Positions 1 through 8,438 of a DNA stretch of 64,000 bases are shown piece by piece. The notes beneath the pieces were generated by a model. It saw only the letters and a list, made by a program, of their open reading frames with translations, was not told the DNA's origin and did not search any database. Every line of letters starts with the position of its first letter. Positions within the stretch are counted from its first letter, which is position 1. Source of the stretch: Streptomyces sp. Root1304 (GTDB lineage: Bacteria; Actinomycetota; Actinomycetes; Streptomycetales; Streptomycetaceae); the NCBI RefSeq assembly GCF_001426405.1, contig NZ_LMEP01000025.1:62001-126000 (forward strand). Direction: 5' to 3'. A program made the translations under genes and the position numbers.

Positions 1-1331
1 TCGCGGAGCGCGCGGAGCATCCCGTCGGCGAAGGCGCGGACGGCGTCGTCGGCGAGCAGCGGGAGGACCGAGCCGGCCGCCAGGTCCTCGTGCTCGACGA
101 GCGCGCGGCCCCGCCGCCGGGCCACCGAGAGGGCCTGTTCGGCCTGTTTGTACGCCGCTGCCGCCAGGGCGGGACCGGCCGGCGCCGAGAGGCCGACGAC
201 GAGACCGGCCTCCTCCGCCTCCCGTTCCGCGTACCCCTCGCAGGCGGCGACGACCGCGCCCGCGTCGCCGGCGAGGACGACGAGCCGCTGTTCGCTCTCG
301 GGCACGGTGAGCACGGCCTCGCCCGCGCGGGCCGCGGCGGTCTCCAGGGTCTCGGCGAGCAGCGCGAGGGGCGGTTCGCCGGTGGTCTCGCCCCCGGTGG
401 TCTCCGCGACGAGCAGCCGGAAGGGCGCGTCGAGCAGCCCGCCGTACACGTCCCCGGCCACCGCGCGGGCGTGGTCCGGCTGGCCCGCGAGCAGCATCCG
501 CAGGACGGCGGCGCCGAGCCGCTGCTCGGCGGCCTGGAGCGAGCGGGAGCGTTCCGTCGTGAGGGTGAGCAGGGCGATGGCCGAGTGGACGGCGTACCGC
601 TCGGCGGTGCCGAGGGGCGCGCCCGTGCCGACCGCGAGGGCGCCCCTGACCCGCCGTCCGGTCCCGAGCGACTGGAGTTCGACGCGGTCGTCCGTGCCGC
701 CGACGACGGCGCTGGCGGGCGCGGGGCGGTCGCGGAGCCGCTCCACGTCGGGGGTGAGCCGGGCGGCCCTGCGCGCGGCCCAGTCGGGCGAGGCGGCGAC
801 GACCGTGCCGGAGGTGTCGTAGAGGGCGGCCCAGCCGTCGACGTGGGCGGCGAGCCGGGCGACGACGGCCTCCGGGCCCTCGGCGAGCGCGGCCCGGGTC
901 AGTTCGCGCTGGGCCTCGAAGCCGGCAGTGACGGCCCGGTACTGGTCGGCGGAGATGGCCGCGGAGACGGCCTTGCTGATGGCGAGGAACGGCGTCCGGC
1001 GGGGTACTTCGAGCAGCGGCAGGTGCTCCTCGCGGGCCGCGTCGAGCAGGGCCGGCGGGATCTCCTCGTAGTTGACGCCCACGGCGAAGCCGAGCCCGAC
1101 GACCCCCGCGCCGAGCAGCCGCCGCACGTAGCGGCGCATCGCCTCCAGGTCCTCCGCGTCGAGGGTGAGCGCGGTGGTGAGGAGGAGCTCGCCGCCCTCC
1201 ATGTACGGGACGGGGTCGGTGAGCTCGCTGACGTGCGCCCAGCGGACGGGGGTGTCGAGGCGGTCCTCGCCGGCGCGGACGATGAGCTTGAGCGAGGAGT
1301 GCTGGACGAGCGAGGCGAGGGTGGGCGGCAT
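1..1331 (-). CDS. PucR family transcriptional regulator (C-terminus cut by window edge)
   Basis: About 443 residues are visible, read leftward from an ATG at 1331. Residues 1-130 match the N-terminal purine catabolism regulator-like domain, with the segments TPVRWAHVSEL and GGELLLTTAL. This is followed by a GGDEF-like central region usual for CdaR/PucR proteins. The C-terminal PucR helix-turn-helix would lie beyond base 1. Such proteins regulate purine, sugar-acid or amino-acid catabolism. The neighbouring gabT, with the polyamine genes further right, makes a GABA/polyamine role possible, but that is inference. No good Shine-Dalgarno precedes the start, so the N-terminus is somewhat uncertain. 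The stop codon is outside the window. Confidence 0.85.
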   Translation of the reverse strand, partial: MPPTLASLVQHSSLKLIVRAGEDRLDTPVRWAHVSELTDPVPYMEGGELLLTTALTLDAEDLEAMRRYVRRLLGAGVVGLGFAVGVNYEEIPPALLDAAREEHLPLLEVPRRTPFLAISKAVSAAISADQYRAVTAGFEAQRELTRAALAEGPEAVVARLAAHVDGWAALYDTSGTVVAASPDWAARRAARLTPDVERLRDRPAPASAVVGGTDDRVELQSLGTGRRVRGALAVGTGAPLGTAERYAVHSAIALLTLTTERSRSLQAAEQRLGAAVLRMLLAGQPDHARAVAGDVYGGLLDAPFRLLVAETTGGETTGEPPLALLAETLETAAARAGEAVLTVPESEQRLVVLAGDAGAVVAACEGYAEREAEEAGLVVGLSAPAGPALAAAAYKQAEQALSVARRRGRALVEHEDLAAGSVLPLLADDAVRAFADGMLRALR

Positions 1332-1386
1332 TGGGGACCGTCGGACCTTTGAGCGAGGACCGCGAGCGGGACGAGCCGTGCGCGGC

Positions 1387-1416
1387 GGCGGGGGCACCGC
1401 TCAGCCGAGCGGCGCC
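1387..1416 (-). terminator. Hairpin downstream of the TraG-like gene
   Basis: Inverted repeat of GGGGGC, a mismatch and CCGCT, then a 6-base loop, then AGCGG, a mismatch and GCCCCC. It lies 56 bases before the PucR start and beyond the stop of the leftward ATPase gene. It could end that transcript or sit in the PucR leader. No T-run is present, as is usual in Streptomyces. Confidence 0.4.
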
Positions 1417-1489
1417 CCCGATTGTGCCAGGGCGACCGGGGGGCCGCTCAGCCGCGCGGGCCGGGCGGACGTACGCCGCGCCCCGGGCC

Positions 1490-1565
1490 GTACGCCCCGG
1501 TCCTGCCCGTACATCCCGGTCCGGTCCGTACATCCCGGTCCGGTCCGTACATCCCGGTCCGGTCC
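1490..1565. repeat. Four tandem 19-bp repeats
   Basis: Three identical copies of a 19-base unit (GTACATCCCGGTCCGGTCC) at 1509-1527, 1528-1546 and 1547-1565 follow a diverged copy at 1490-1508. The array lies between the stop of the leftward ATPase gene and the PucR start, roughly 160-235 bases upstream of the PucR ATG. It may be a regulator-binding array or a simple slippage product. Confidence 0.8.
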
Positions 1566-1581
1566 GCGCCGCCCCGCCCGC

Positions 1582-4119
1582 TCAGGCGTTCAGTTCCACC
1601 AGCAGCGGTGGCGTGTGCTCGCCGCGCACATGGGTCAGGGAGAGGACGGCGTGCCCGGGCGGCACGGCGTGCGCGAGGTCGGAGGCCGACCAGCGCTGCC
1701 GCTCCACCTCCCGCACGGTGACGGCCTCGGTGGTCACGGCCTTGCCGGTCACCAGCTTCCGCAGGGCGTGCAGGGCCCGGGTCATCGGCTGGTCGGCGAA
1801 GACGGTGTGGTGGGCGATCTCCGTCGTCTCGACCCGTTCGGTGCCCCAGGCCTCGGCGAAGGCCTTGCCGTCCCAGGTGGGGAGCCCGGCGAAGGCCATC
1901 CGGCAGCCGACGACGGCGAGCAGGGGGCCGTGCAGCGCCTCGGGCACCTCGGCGAGGGTACGGAGGGCGAGGACGACGCCCGCGTTCTGCGGGCGCAGCC
2001 GCTGGAGGCCCCGTACGGTCCCGGCGGTCAGCGCGCCCGCCGCGTCGTCGAGCACCAGACAGACGAAGTGGCCCCGGCCCGGCCGGTCCCGGGTGACGGA
2101 CTGGAACTGGGCGAGCAGCAGCCGGTTGAGCAGCCGCGCGGCCTCCTCGTGGCCGCCCTCGGGGAGGCTGATCCTGACCCGCATCGGGTGCTGGGCGACG
2201 GCCCGCAGGGAGAAGGGCCGCACCTCGTGGCCGCCGCCGAAGAACTCCGCGAAGACCGGCCGGTCCAGGGCGGCGAGCCGGTCGGCGAGCAGCGGGCCGA
2301 CGTCCGTCGCCGTGCCGACCTGGCGGATGCGGGAGTCCAGCTCGCGCCGCATGGCCGGGGCGCCGTCCTCGGGCAGCAGGTCGAGCAGCGCCCGGAGGGT
2401 CTCGGGCCGGGCTTCGAGCAGCTCGCGCAGGACCGGGACGGTCGGGAAGCGGCCGTACGCGGTCCGGTACGGGCCGACGAGCTGGGCGAGCACGGTGGCG
2501 GCGCGCCGGGTCTCCACGCCCTCCATGTCGCCGACGAGTCCCTCGGCGAGGAAGGCGGCGGCCTCGTCCGGGTCGGTGGCCCCGGCGTACAGGTCCAGGT
2601 CGTAGCGGGAGGAGGGGTCCCCGAGCCGGACCACGACGTCGTAGGCCTCGTCGGGTCCGAGCGGCGCCCCGGCGGGGCCGACGGCGACGACGGCGCAGGC
2701 ACCGGTGAGCGCCTGGAGCGTCAGGGACTCCACGACGGGGGCGACGAGGTGGCGGGTCTTGCCCGCGCCGGAGGGGCCGACCGCGAGGAGGGAGCTGCCG
2801 AGGAGTCCGGGGTCGAGCGCGAGACCGGCGCCCCGGTAGGCGTCGGGGGTGCGCTCGGCGGCCGCGTACCGGCCGACGCGGACCTGCCCGAGGAGCAGGT
2901 CGTGGGTGGCCCGGCGGCCGGGCAGGTCGCGGGCGCCGGAGGGGTGCGTGCCGGCGGCGGCGCCCTCCTCCATGAGGGTGCCGACGACGGCGGCGCGGCG
3001 GCCGGGGTCCTGCCGTGCGTCCTGCCAGGCGCGGTGGACGCGGGCGCAGTCGACGTCGTTCATCCGGCCGGTGACCAGCTCCCCGGCGAGCAGGTCGGCG
3101 GCGCGGTGCTCGCCCGCCTCGCGCAGTTCGGGCCACTGGGAGCGGGCGGCGCCCGGCGCGGCGACGGGGGCCGGAGCGGGGGCGGTGGAGCCGTGGCGGG
3201 CGCGGAGGAGGGCGGCCCATTCGCCGACGCGGGCGAAGGGCCGGACGACGAGCGCGGTGATGAGCGCGTAGAGCGGATAGACGAGGAAGGGGGATTCCAG
3301 GACGTCGTAGCCGCCGCCGACGAGCGAGACGAGGGAGAGCACCGGCGAGACGACGGGCAGCGGGTCCCAGCCGAGGCCGAAGGCCTCCGGCCAGACGAAC
3401 GCCAGGGCGATCACGGCACCGCCGGCCGCGAGCGCGGCGCGGACGGGGGGCCGGAACCGGCCGAGGTAGTGGCGGACGATCCGGCCCCAGGAGCCGAGCG
3501 CGGCGACGGCGCAGACGAGCCCGACGAAGACGGCGCCGCCGAAGACGTCGTGCGCCGCCTGCCCGTGCCAGTCCCGGGCCGCGGTGGTGCCGTGGTACCA
3601 CCAGTCGCCCGGGGTGAGGGTCTGGAGCACCGCCCACATGTAGGGGAGCGTGCCGCGCCGGTAGGCCGACCAGACGAGCAGGCCGACGGCCACCGGGATC
3701 AGCATCCCGACGACGGTGACGGGCGCGAGCCGCTTGGGCGCGGCGGGCGGCGGCGGTACGTGCCGGAACCGCCAGATCCCGGGGCCGGTCTCGGGCCTCG
3801 GGGCGTCCAGCCAGTCGACGACGGCGGGCCGCGCGCCGGTCACCAGGTCGGACCGGGGCGGGACACCGGGGGCGGGCGGCCCGGGGGCGTGCGAGGGCGG
3901 TCGCGGGACGGGACCGGACGGGTGCGGGGCCCGGCCGGGGAGCGGCGGCACGGGCGGGAGACCGGCGGGAGCGACGGGACCGGCCGGCGAGGAGGGACCG
4001 GCCTGCGTCGCGTCGGCCTGCGACGGACCGGTCGACGGCCGGTCCGCCGGCGGCCCCGCCGGTCGCGGGACCCCGCCCCCCTTGGTGTCGCGTGACTCGT
4101 ACGTGCCGTCGGTCTCCAT
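1582..4119 (-). CDS. TraG/VirD4-like membrane-anchored ATP-binding protein
   Basis: 845 residues. Residues 1-130 are very rich in proline, glycine and alanine. Hydrophobic segments at about 132-150, 192-210, 228-246, 255-270 and 277-293 suggest a polytopic membrane anchor. A Walker A motif, GPSGAGKT, is at 448-455, and a Walker-B-like LVLDD lies later. The layout resembles coupling ATPases of type IV secretion and conjugation (TraG/VirD4/TraD), which pump DNA or protein through membranes. No relaxase, integrase or other transfer gene is nearby, so a mobile-element origin is not supported here. Similar lone genes are, to my knowledge, usual in Streptomyces chromosomes. The function is unknown. 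The start ATG at 4119 follows a G-rich Shine-Dalgarno-like stretch. Confidence 0.7.
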   Translation of the reverse strand: METDGTYESRDTKGGGVPRPAGPPADRPSTGPSQADATQAGPSSPAGPVAPAGLPPVPPLPGRAPHPSGPVPRPPSHAPGPPAPGVPPRSDLVTGARPAVVDWLDAPRPETGPGIWRFRHVPPPPAAPKRLAPVTVVGMLIPVAVGLLVWSAYRRGTLPYMWAVLQTLTPGDWWYHGTTAARDWHGQAAHDVFGGAVFVGLVCAVAALGSWGRIVRHYLGRFRPPVRAALAAGGAVIALAFVWPEAFGLGWDPLPVVSPVLSLVSLVGGGYDVLESPFLVYPLYALITALVVRPFARVGEWAALLRARHGSTAPAPAPVAAPGAARSQWPELREAGEHRAADLLAGELVTGRMNDVDCARVHRAWQDARQDPGRRAAVVGTLMEEGAAAGTHPSGARDLPGRRATHDLLLGQVRVGRYAAAERTPDAYRGAGLALDPGLLGSSLLAVGPSGAGKTRHLVAPVVESLTLQALTGACAVVAVGPAGAPLGPDEAYDVVVRLGDPSSRYDLDLYAGATDPDEAAAFLAEGLVGDMEGVETRRAATVLAQLVGPYRTAYGRFPTVPVLRELLEARPETLRALLDLLPEDGAPAMRRELDSRIRQVGTATDVGPLLADRLAALDRPVFAEFFGGGHEVRPFSLRAVAQHPMRVRISLPEGGHEEAARLLNRLLLAQFQSVTRDRPGRGHFVCLVLDDAAGALTAGTVRGLQRLRPQNAGVVLALRTLAEVPEALHGPLLAVVGCRMAFAGLPTWDGKAFAEAWGTERVETTEIAHHTVFADQPMTRALHALRKLVTGKAVTTEAVTVREVERQRWSASDLAHAVPPGHAVLSLTHVRGEHTPPLLVELNA

Positions 4120-4363
4120 GAACCCCTGCCCCCTGACCAGCCAGGTCGCCGCGTCTGTGCCACCGTCAATCTAGTGGGCCCGGAGCGCCCCGGAGGGGTT
4201 TCGACCAGCCGTGCGGCCGGAGCGGAACCGGAGCCGCCATGTCCATCCCGGACAACGACACACCCGTCACCACTCCCGATCGGCGCATGCCTCCGTCCCT
4301 CTCCCGCGCCTAGCCTGCGGAGGAAACCCGCAAGTGCGTCCAGAACACCCCCAGGAGCCCCGC
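4120..4363. promoter_or_regulatory. Divergent promoter region between the TraG-like gene and gabT
   Basis: About 244 bases separate the two divergent starts. I expect the promoters of both genes here. A TTGACG hexamer reads leftward near 4170, but no convincing -10 follows. I see no gene, repeat or strong palindrome. Confidence 0.4.
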
Positions 4364-5698
4364 ATGAACGCTGTCCCGCAGGAGCGGCGCATCGTCACCG
4401 CCATCCCCGGTCCGAAGTCGCAGGAGCTTCAGGCCCGCCGCCTCGACACGGTCGCCGGTGGCGTGGGCTCCACGCTCCCCGTCTTCACCAAGCGGGCCGG
4501 TGGCGGCATCATCGAGGACGTCGACGGCAACCGTCTGATCGACTTCGGTTCCGGCATCGCCGTGACCTCGGTCGGAGCCTCCGCCGAGGCCGTCGTGCGC
4601 CGCGCCGCCGCGCAGCTCCAGGACTTCACCCACACTTGTTTCATGGTGACGCCGTACGAGGGTTACGTGGAGGTCTGCGAGGCGCTGGCCGAGCTGACCC
4701 CGGGCGACCACGCCAAGAAGTCCGCGCTGTTCAACTCGGGCGCCGAGGCCGTCGAGAACGCGGTGAAGATCGCCCGTTCGTACACCAAGCGCCAGGCCGT
4801 CGTCGTCTTCGACCACGGCTACCACGGCCGTACCAACCTCACCATGGGCATGACGGCGAAGAACATGCCGTACAAGCAGGGCTTCGGCCCGTTCGCGCCC
4901 GAGGTCTACCGCGTGCCGGTCGCCTACGGCTACCGCTGGCCCACGGGTGCCGAGAACTGCGGCCCCGAGGCCGCCGCCCAGGCGATCGACAACATCACCA
5001 AGCAGATCGGCGCCGACAACGTCGCCGCGATCGTCATCGAGCCGGTCCTCGGCGAGGGCGGCTTCATCGAGCCGGCCAAGGGCTTCCTGCCGGCGATCGT
5101 GAAGTTCGCCAACGACAACGGCATCGTCTTCGTCGCGGACGAGATCCAGGCCGGCTTCTGCCGTACCGGCCAGTGGTTCGCCTGCGAGGACGAGGGCATC
5201 GTCCCGGACCTCATCACCACCGCCAAGGGCATCGCGGGCGGTCTGCCGCTCGCCGCCGTCACCGGCCGCGCCGAGATCATGGACTCCGTCCACGGCGGCG
5301 GTCTGGGCGGCACGTACGGCGGCAACCCGGTGGCCTGCGCCGCCGCGCTGGGCGCCATCGAGACGATGAAGGAGCTCGACCTCAACGGCAAGGCGCAGCG
5401 CATCGAGGAGGTCATGAAGGCCCGCCTCACCGCCATGCAGGAGAAGTTCCCGGCCATCGGTGACATCCGCGGCCGCGGCGCCATGATCGCCATCGAGCTG
5501 GTGAAGGACCCGGCGACCAAGGAGCCGTTCCCGGAGGCCGCCGCCGCGCTCGCGAAGTACTGCCACAACGAGGGCGTGCTCGTCCTGACCTGTGGCACCT
5601 ACGGCAACGTGCTGCGCTTCCTGCCGCCGCTGGTCATCGGCGAGGACCTGCTCAACGAGGGTCTGGACGTCATCGAGGCCGCGCTCGCGACGGTCTGA
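4364..5698 (+). CDS. gabT: 4-aminobutyrate aminotransferase
   Basis: 444 residues. PLP-dependent class III aminotransferase that moves the amino group of GABA to 2-oxoglutarate, giving succinate semialdehyde. The fold markers are in order: FNSGAEAVENA at 123-133, the HGYHGRT segment at 151-157, ADEIQ at 258-262 with the cofactor-binding aspartate (D259), and TTAKG with the PLP lysine at about 288. The length is normal for GabT. The ATG at 4364 is preceded by AGGAG at 4353-4357, which rules out the longer upstream reading. Together with the polyamine genes further right, it would complete breakdown of putrescine-derived GABA. No gabD-type gene is immediately downstream. Confidence 0.93.
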   Translation: MNAVPQERRIVTAIPGPKSQELQARRLDTVAGGVGSTLPVFTKRAGGGIIEDVDGNRLIDFGSGIAVTSVGASAEAVVRRAAAQLQDFTHTCFMVTPYEGYVEVCEALAELTPGDHAKKSALFNSGAEAVENAVKIARSYTKRQAVVVFDHGYHGRTNLTMGMTAKNMPYKQGFGPFAPEVYRVPVAYGYRWPTGAENCGPEAAAQAIDNITKQIGADNVAAIVIEPVLGEGGFIEPAKGFLPAIVKFANDNGIVFVADEIQAGFCRTGQWFACEDEGIVPDLITTAKGIAGGLPLAAVTGRAEIMDSVHGGGLGGTYGGNPVACAAALGAIETMKELDLNGKAQRIEEVMKARLTAMQEKFPAIGDIRGRGAMIAIELVKDPATKEPFPEAAAALAKYCHNEGVLVLTCGTYGNVLRFLPPLVIGEDLLNEGLDVIEAALATV

Positions 5699-5798
5699 GG
5701 ACCGATCCGGCACACCGTGTGAAGACTCTGTGGGGGGCCGATGGCGGGATGCGTTTCGCGCTGTCGGTCCCCCCTCGTCTGACGTACGGTTTCCGCAG

Positions 5799-6563
5799 AT
5801 GAGAGAAACACCCCGGGCGGAGCCACCCCAGCACCGCCCACACCGTGCCGTCGCGCACACCTCCGGGGCCTCGTGCCCCGGGACTCCTCACCGATCGGAT
5901 GGCCGCCCGCCCCACACCCCCCGGGGCGTGCGGTGGCCCGATCCCCTCGGCCGCCCTGGAACCACCCCCCCTGTTCCAGGGCGGCCGGCTCTCTTCTCGG
6001 CGCTCGTCGCCCTCGCCGTCGTGACCTGGCAGGTGCTCGTCCACGGCCCCTTGGCCAGGCTCGACGAGCGGGTGTCCCGGGCCGTGGTGGACTCGGTCCC
6101 CCGGCCCCTCTCCGAACTCGCCTCCGACCTCGGCAACATGACGGTCGCCCTCCCGGTCCTCGCCTGCGCGATGGCGTACGCGGTGTGGCGCGGCCGACGG
6201 CTCGCGGCCCTGTACGCGGGCCTGGCGATGGCCGTGGTCCCCCTCCTCGTGATCCCCCTCAAGGAGTGGACGGCCCGCCCCGGCCCGCTGGAGCCCTGGG
6301 CGGCGGGCTACTACCCCTCGGGCCACACGGCCACGGCGGCGGTCGCCTACTTCGGCGCCGCCTTCCTCGTCTCGAACCGACTGCTCCCCGTCGCCGCCGC
6401 ACTGACGGCGACGACGGGAACCGGCCTGATCCTGCGGGGCTTCCACTGGCCGCTGGACGTGTTCGCCAGTCTCTGCCTGAGCCTGCTGGTGCTGGGGGTC
6501 AGCTCCAGGTGTACGCGTCGAAGTTCTGCGAGAACTGCCACTGGTTGTAGCGGTCCCAGTTGA
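5799..6563 (+). CDS. PAP2-family phosphatase, membrane protein
   Basis: 254 residues with several membrane segments (about 64-82, 115-130, 136-153, 180-192, 196-211, 222-234). The lipid-phosphate phosphatase motifs are recognisable: K155 with R160-P161, PSGH at 173-176, and R213/H216/D220. The first motif is shortened (K-x4-RP rather than K-x6-RP). Members dephosphorylate phosphatidate, undecaprenyl pyrophosphate or related lipids. The final 20 or so residues are basic and read across the 3' end of the convergent chitinase gene. The coding regions overlap by 65 bases, so the natural stop may have been lost. The start at 5799 has no clear Shine-Dalgarno. Confidence 0.8.
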   Translation: MRETPRAEPPQHRPHRAVAHTSGASCPGTPHRSDGRPPHTPRGVRWPDPLGRPGTTPPVPGRPALFSALVALAVVTWQVLVHGPLARLDERVSRAVVDSVPRPLSELASDLGNMTVALPVLACAMAYAVWRGRRLAALYAGLAMAVVPLLVIPLKEWTARPGPLEPWAAGYYPSGHTATAAVAYFGAAFLVSNRLLPVAAALTATTGTGLILRGFHWPLDVFASLCLSLLVLGVSSRCTRRSSARTATGCSGPS

Positions 6564-8301
6564 TCGACCAGGTCATCAGGCCGCGCAGGGACGGCCAGGT
6601 GCCGTGGGGCTGGTAGGTGCCGCAGTTGGTCTTCTTCGTCAGGCAGTCCAGGGCCTTGTTCACCTCGGCCGGGGCCGTGTGGCCGTTGCCCGCCTGGGTG
6701 GAGGCCGGGAGGCCGATGGCGACCTGGTCGGGGCGGAGGGCCGGGAAGACGCGGTCGGTGTTGCCGGCGACGGGGAAGCCCGTGAGCAGCATGTCGGTCA
6801 TCGCGATGTGGAAGTCGGCGCCGCCCATGGAGTGGTACTGGTTGTCCAGGCCCATGATCGAGCCCGAGTTGTAGTCCTGGACGTGCAGCAGGGTCAGGTC
6901 GTCGCGCAGGGCGTGGATGACCGGCAGGTAGGCGCCGGCGCGCGGGTCCTGGCCGCCCCAGGGGCCGGAGCCGTAGTACTGGTAGCCGAGCTGGACGAAG
7001 AAGGTCTCCGGAGCCATGGTGAGGACGAAGCCGGCGCCGTACTTGGCCTTGAGGGTCTTCACCGCCTGGATCAGGTTGACGATGACGGGACTCGTCGGGT
7101 TCCGGAAGTCGGTGTCGCCGGTCTGGAGCGAGAGGGAGTGGCCCTCGAAGTCGATGTCGAGGCCGTCGAGGCCGTACTCGTCGATGATCTTCGAGACGGA
7201 GGAGACGAACGTGTCGCGGGCGGCGGCGGTGGACAGCTGCACCTGGCCGTTCTGGCCGCCGATGGAGATGAGGACCTTCTTGCCCGCAGCCTGCTTGGCC
7301 TTGATCGCCGCCTTGAAGTCCGCGACGGACTCGACGTTCGGGCATTCGGTAGCGGGGCAGAGGCTGAAGCGGATGTCGCCGGAGGTCACCGAGGTGGGTT
7401 CGCCGAAGGCGAGGTTGATGACGTCCCAGGAGGCGGGGACGTCGGCCATCCGGGTGTAGCCGGAGCCGTTGGCGAAGCTGGCGTGGAGGTAGCCGACGAG
7501 GGCGTGCGCGGGCAGGCCGCCGCCCCCGCCACCGCCACCGCTCGTCGTCGTCGCGCTCACGGCGGCGGACTTGGCGGACTCGCCGGCGGCGTTCACGGCG
7601 CTGACCTGGAAGGTGTACGCGGTGGAGGCGGTGAGCCCGGTGGCGGTGGCCGAGGTGCCGGTGACCGTCTGGACCTTGGTGGCGCCCCGGTAGACGTTGT
7701 ACGAGGTGGCGCCGGAGACCGCGGTCCAGGTCAGCGGCACGGTGGTGGAGGTCGGGGAGCCGGCCGCGAGGCCGGTGGGGACGGCCGGGAGCTGCACCGG
7801 GTCGCCGCCGGGGCCGTACAGGGAGAGGTCGTCGGCCTGGTAGGCGGGGGTGCCGTACCAGCCGTGGGTGTAGATCGTGACCGAGGTAGTGGAGGCGCCC
7901 GTGGTGAAGGAGGTCGAGAGCCGCTGCCAGTCGGGGGCGGAGCCGGTCCAGGTGGAGACGTCGGTGGTGCCGGTGCCGCTCGCGCCGAGGTAGACGTAGC
8001 TGCCGCGCACCCAGCCGCTCAGCGCGTAGGTGGAGTTGGGCTTGACGGTGACCGTCTGGGAGCAGCGGGCGTTGTCGCCGCCGGCGGGGGTCGCCTGGAG
8101 TGCCTTCGTACCGCTGTGGGTGGGGGTGGAGACGGCGGCGCCGCTGCCGGCGGTGCAGGTCCAGCCGTCGAGGCCGGCCTCGAAGCCGCCGTTGCGGGCG
8201 AGTTCGGCGTCGGCGGCCTGGGCCGCGGGGGTGAGCGCGGCGAGTCCGCCGGCGGCGAGGACGCCCGCGAGGAGCAGGGTGAGAGGTCTGGCGCGGTCCA
8301 C
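6499..8301 (-). CDS. Secreted GH18 chitinase with carbohydrate-binding and FnIII domains
   Basis: 600 residues, exported and chitin-hydrolysing. A signal peptide ends at about residue 29 (AQA). Residues 31-166 form a beta-sandwich carbohydrate-binding-like module, 172-252 a fibronectin type III domain, 255-262 a run of eight glycines, and 265-600 the family 18 catalytic barrel. The catalytic signature DGLDIDFE lies at 379-386 with the acid residue E386, and the SIGG strand is at 346-349. This layout is typical of Streptomyces secreted chitinases. The GTG start is preceded by GGAGG. The upstream region carries two DasR-like repeats. The 3' end overlaps the convergent PAP2 gene. Confidence 0.95.
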   Translation of the reverse strand: MDRARPLTLLLAGVLAAGGLAALTPAAQAADAELARNGGFEAGLDGWTCTAGSGAAVSTPTHSGTKALQATPAGGDNARCSQTVTVKPNSTYALSGWVRGSYVYLGASGTGTTDVSTWTGSAPDWQRLSTSFTTGASTTSVTIYTHGWYGTPAYQADDLSLYGPGGDPVQLPAVPTGLAAGSPTSTTVPLTWTAVSGATSYNVYRGATKVQTVTGTSATATGLTASTAYTFQVSAVNAAGESAKSAAVSATTTSGGGGGGGGLPAHALVGYLHASFANGSGYTRMADVPASWDVINLAFGEPTSVTSGDIRFSLCPATECPNVESVADFKAAIKAKQAAGKKVLISIGGQNGQVQLSTAAARDTFVSSVSKIIDEYGLDGLDIDFEGHSLSLQTGDTDFRNPTSPVIVNLIQAVKTLKAKYGAGFVLTMAPETFFVQLGYQYYGSGPWGGQDPRAGAYLPVIHALRDDLTLLHVQDYNSGSIMGLDNQYHSMGGADFHIAMTDMLLTGFPVAGNTDRVFPALRPDQVAIGLPASTQAGNGHTAPAEVNKALDCLTKKTNCGTYQPHGTWPSLRGLMTWSINWDRYNQWQFSQNFDAYTWS

Positions 8302-8347
8302 AACTGCCTCCGGGTGTGGGGGAATCGAGGTGGGGAGCGCGCCACAG

Positions 8348-8381
8348 CATGGTCCAGACCAATCGAGTGGTCAAGACCTCT
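8348..8381 (-). promoter_or_regulatory. Two DasR-like sites / chitinase promoter direct repeats
   Basis: Two 16-base sites, at 8348-8363 and 8366-8381, each match 13 of 16 positions of the DasR responsive element as I recall it (ACTGGTCTAGACCACT). Their centres are 18 bases apart, giving a direct repeat. They lie about 47-80 bases upstream of the chitinase GTG, where the known chitinase promoter repeats occur. DasR is the N-acetylglucosamine-responsive GntR repressor that controls chitin use in Streptomyces. Confidence 0.75.
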
Positions 8382-8438
8382 GTATGCGACGTCCGCACGG
8401 CGGACGCACCGGTCCGCCCACCGTACGGACCGCGCCGC

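Noticed and set aside
1165..4095. Long rightward open frame of 976 codons opposite the TraG-like gene
   Set aside because: It is a high-GC shadow. The composition is low-complexity Gly/Arg/Pro, with no motif or start context, while the opposite strand has Walker motifs and membrane helices.
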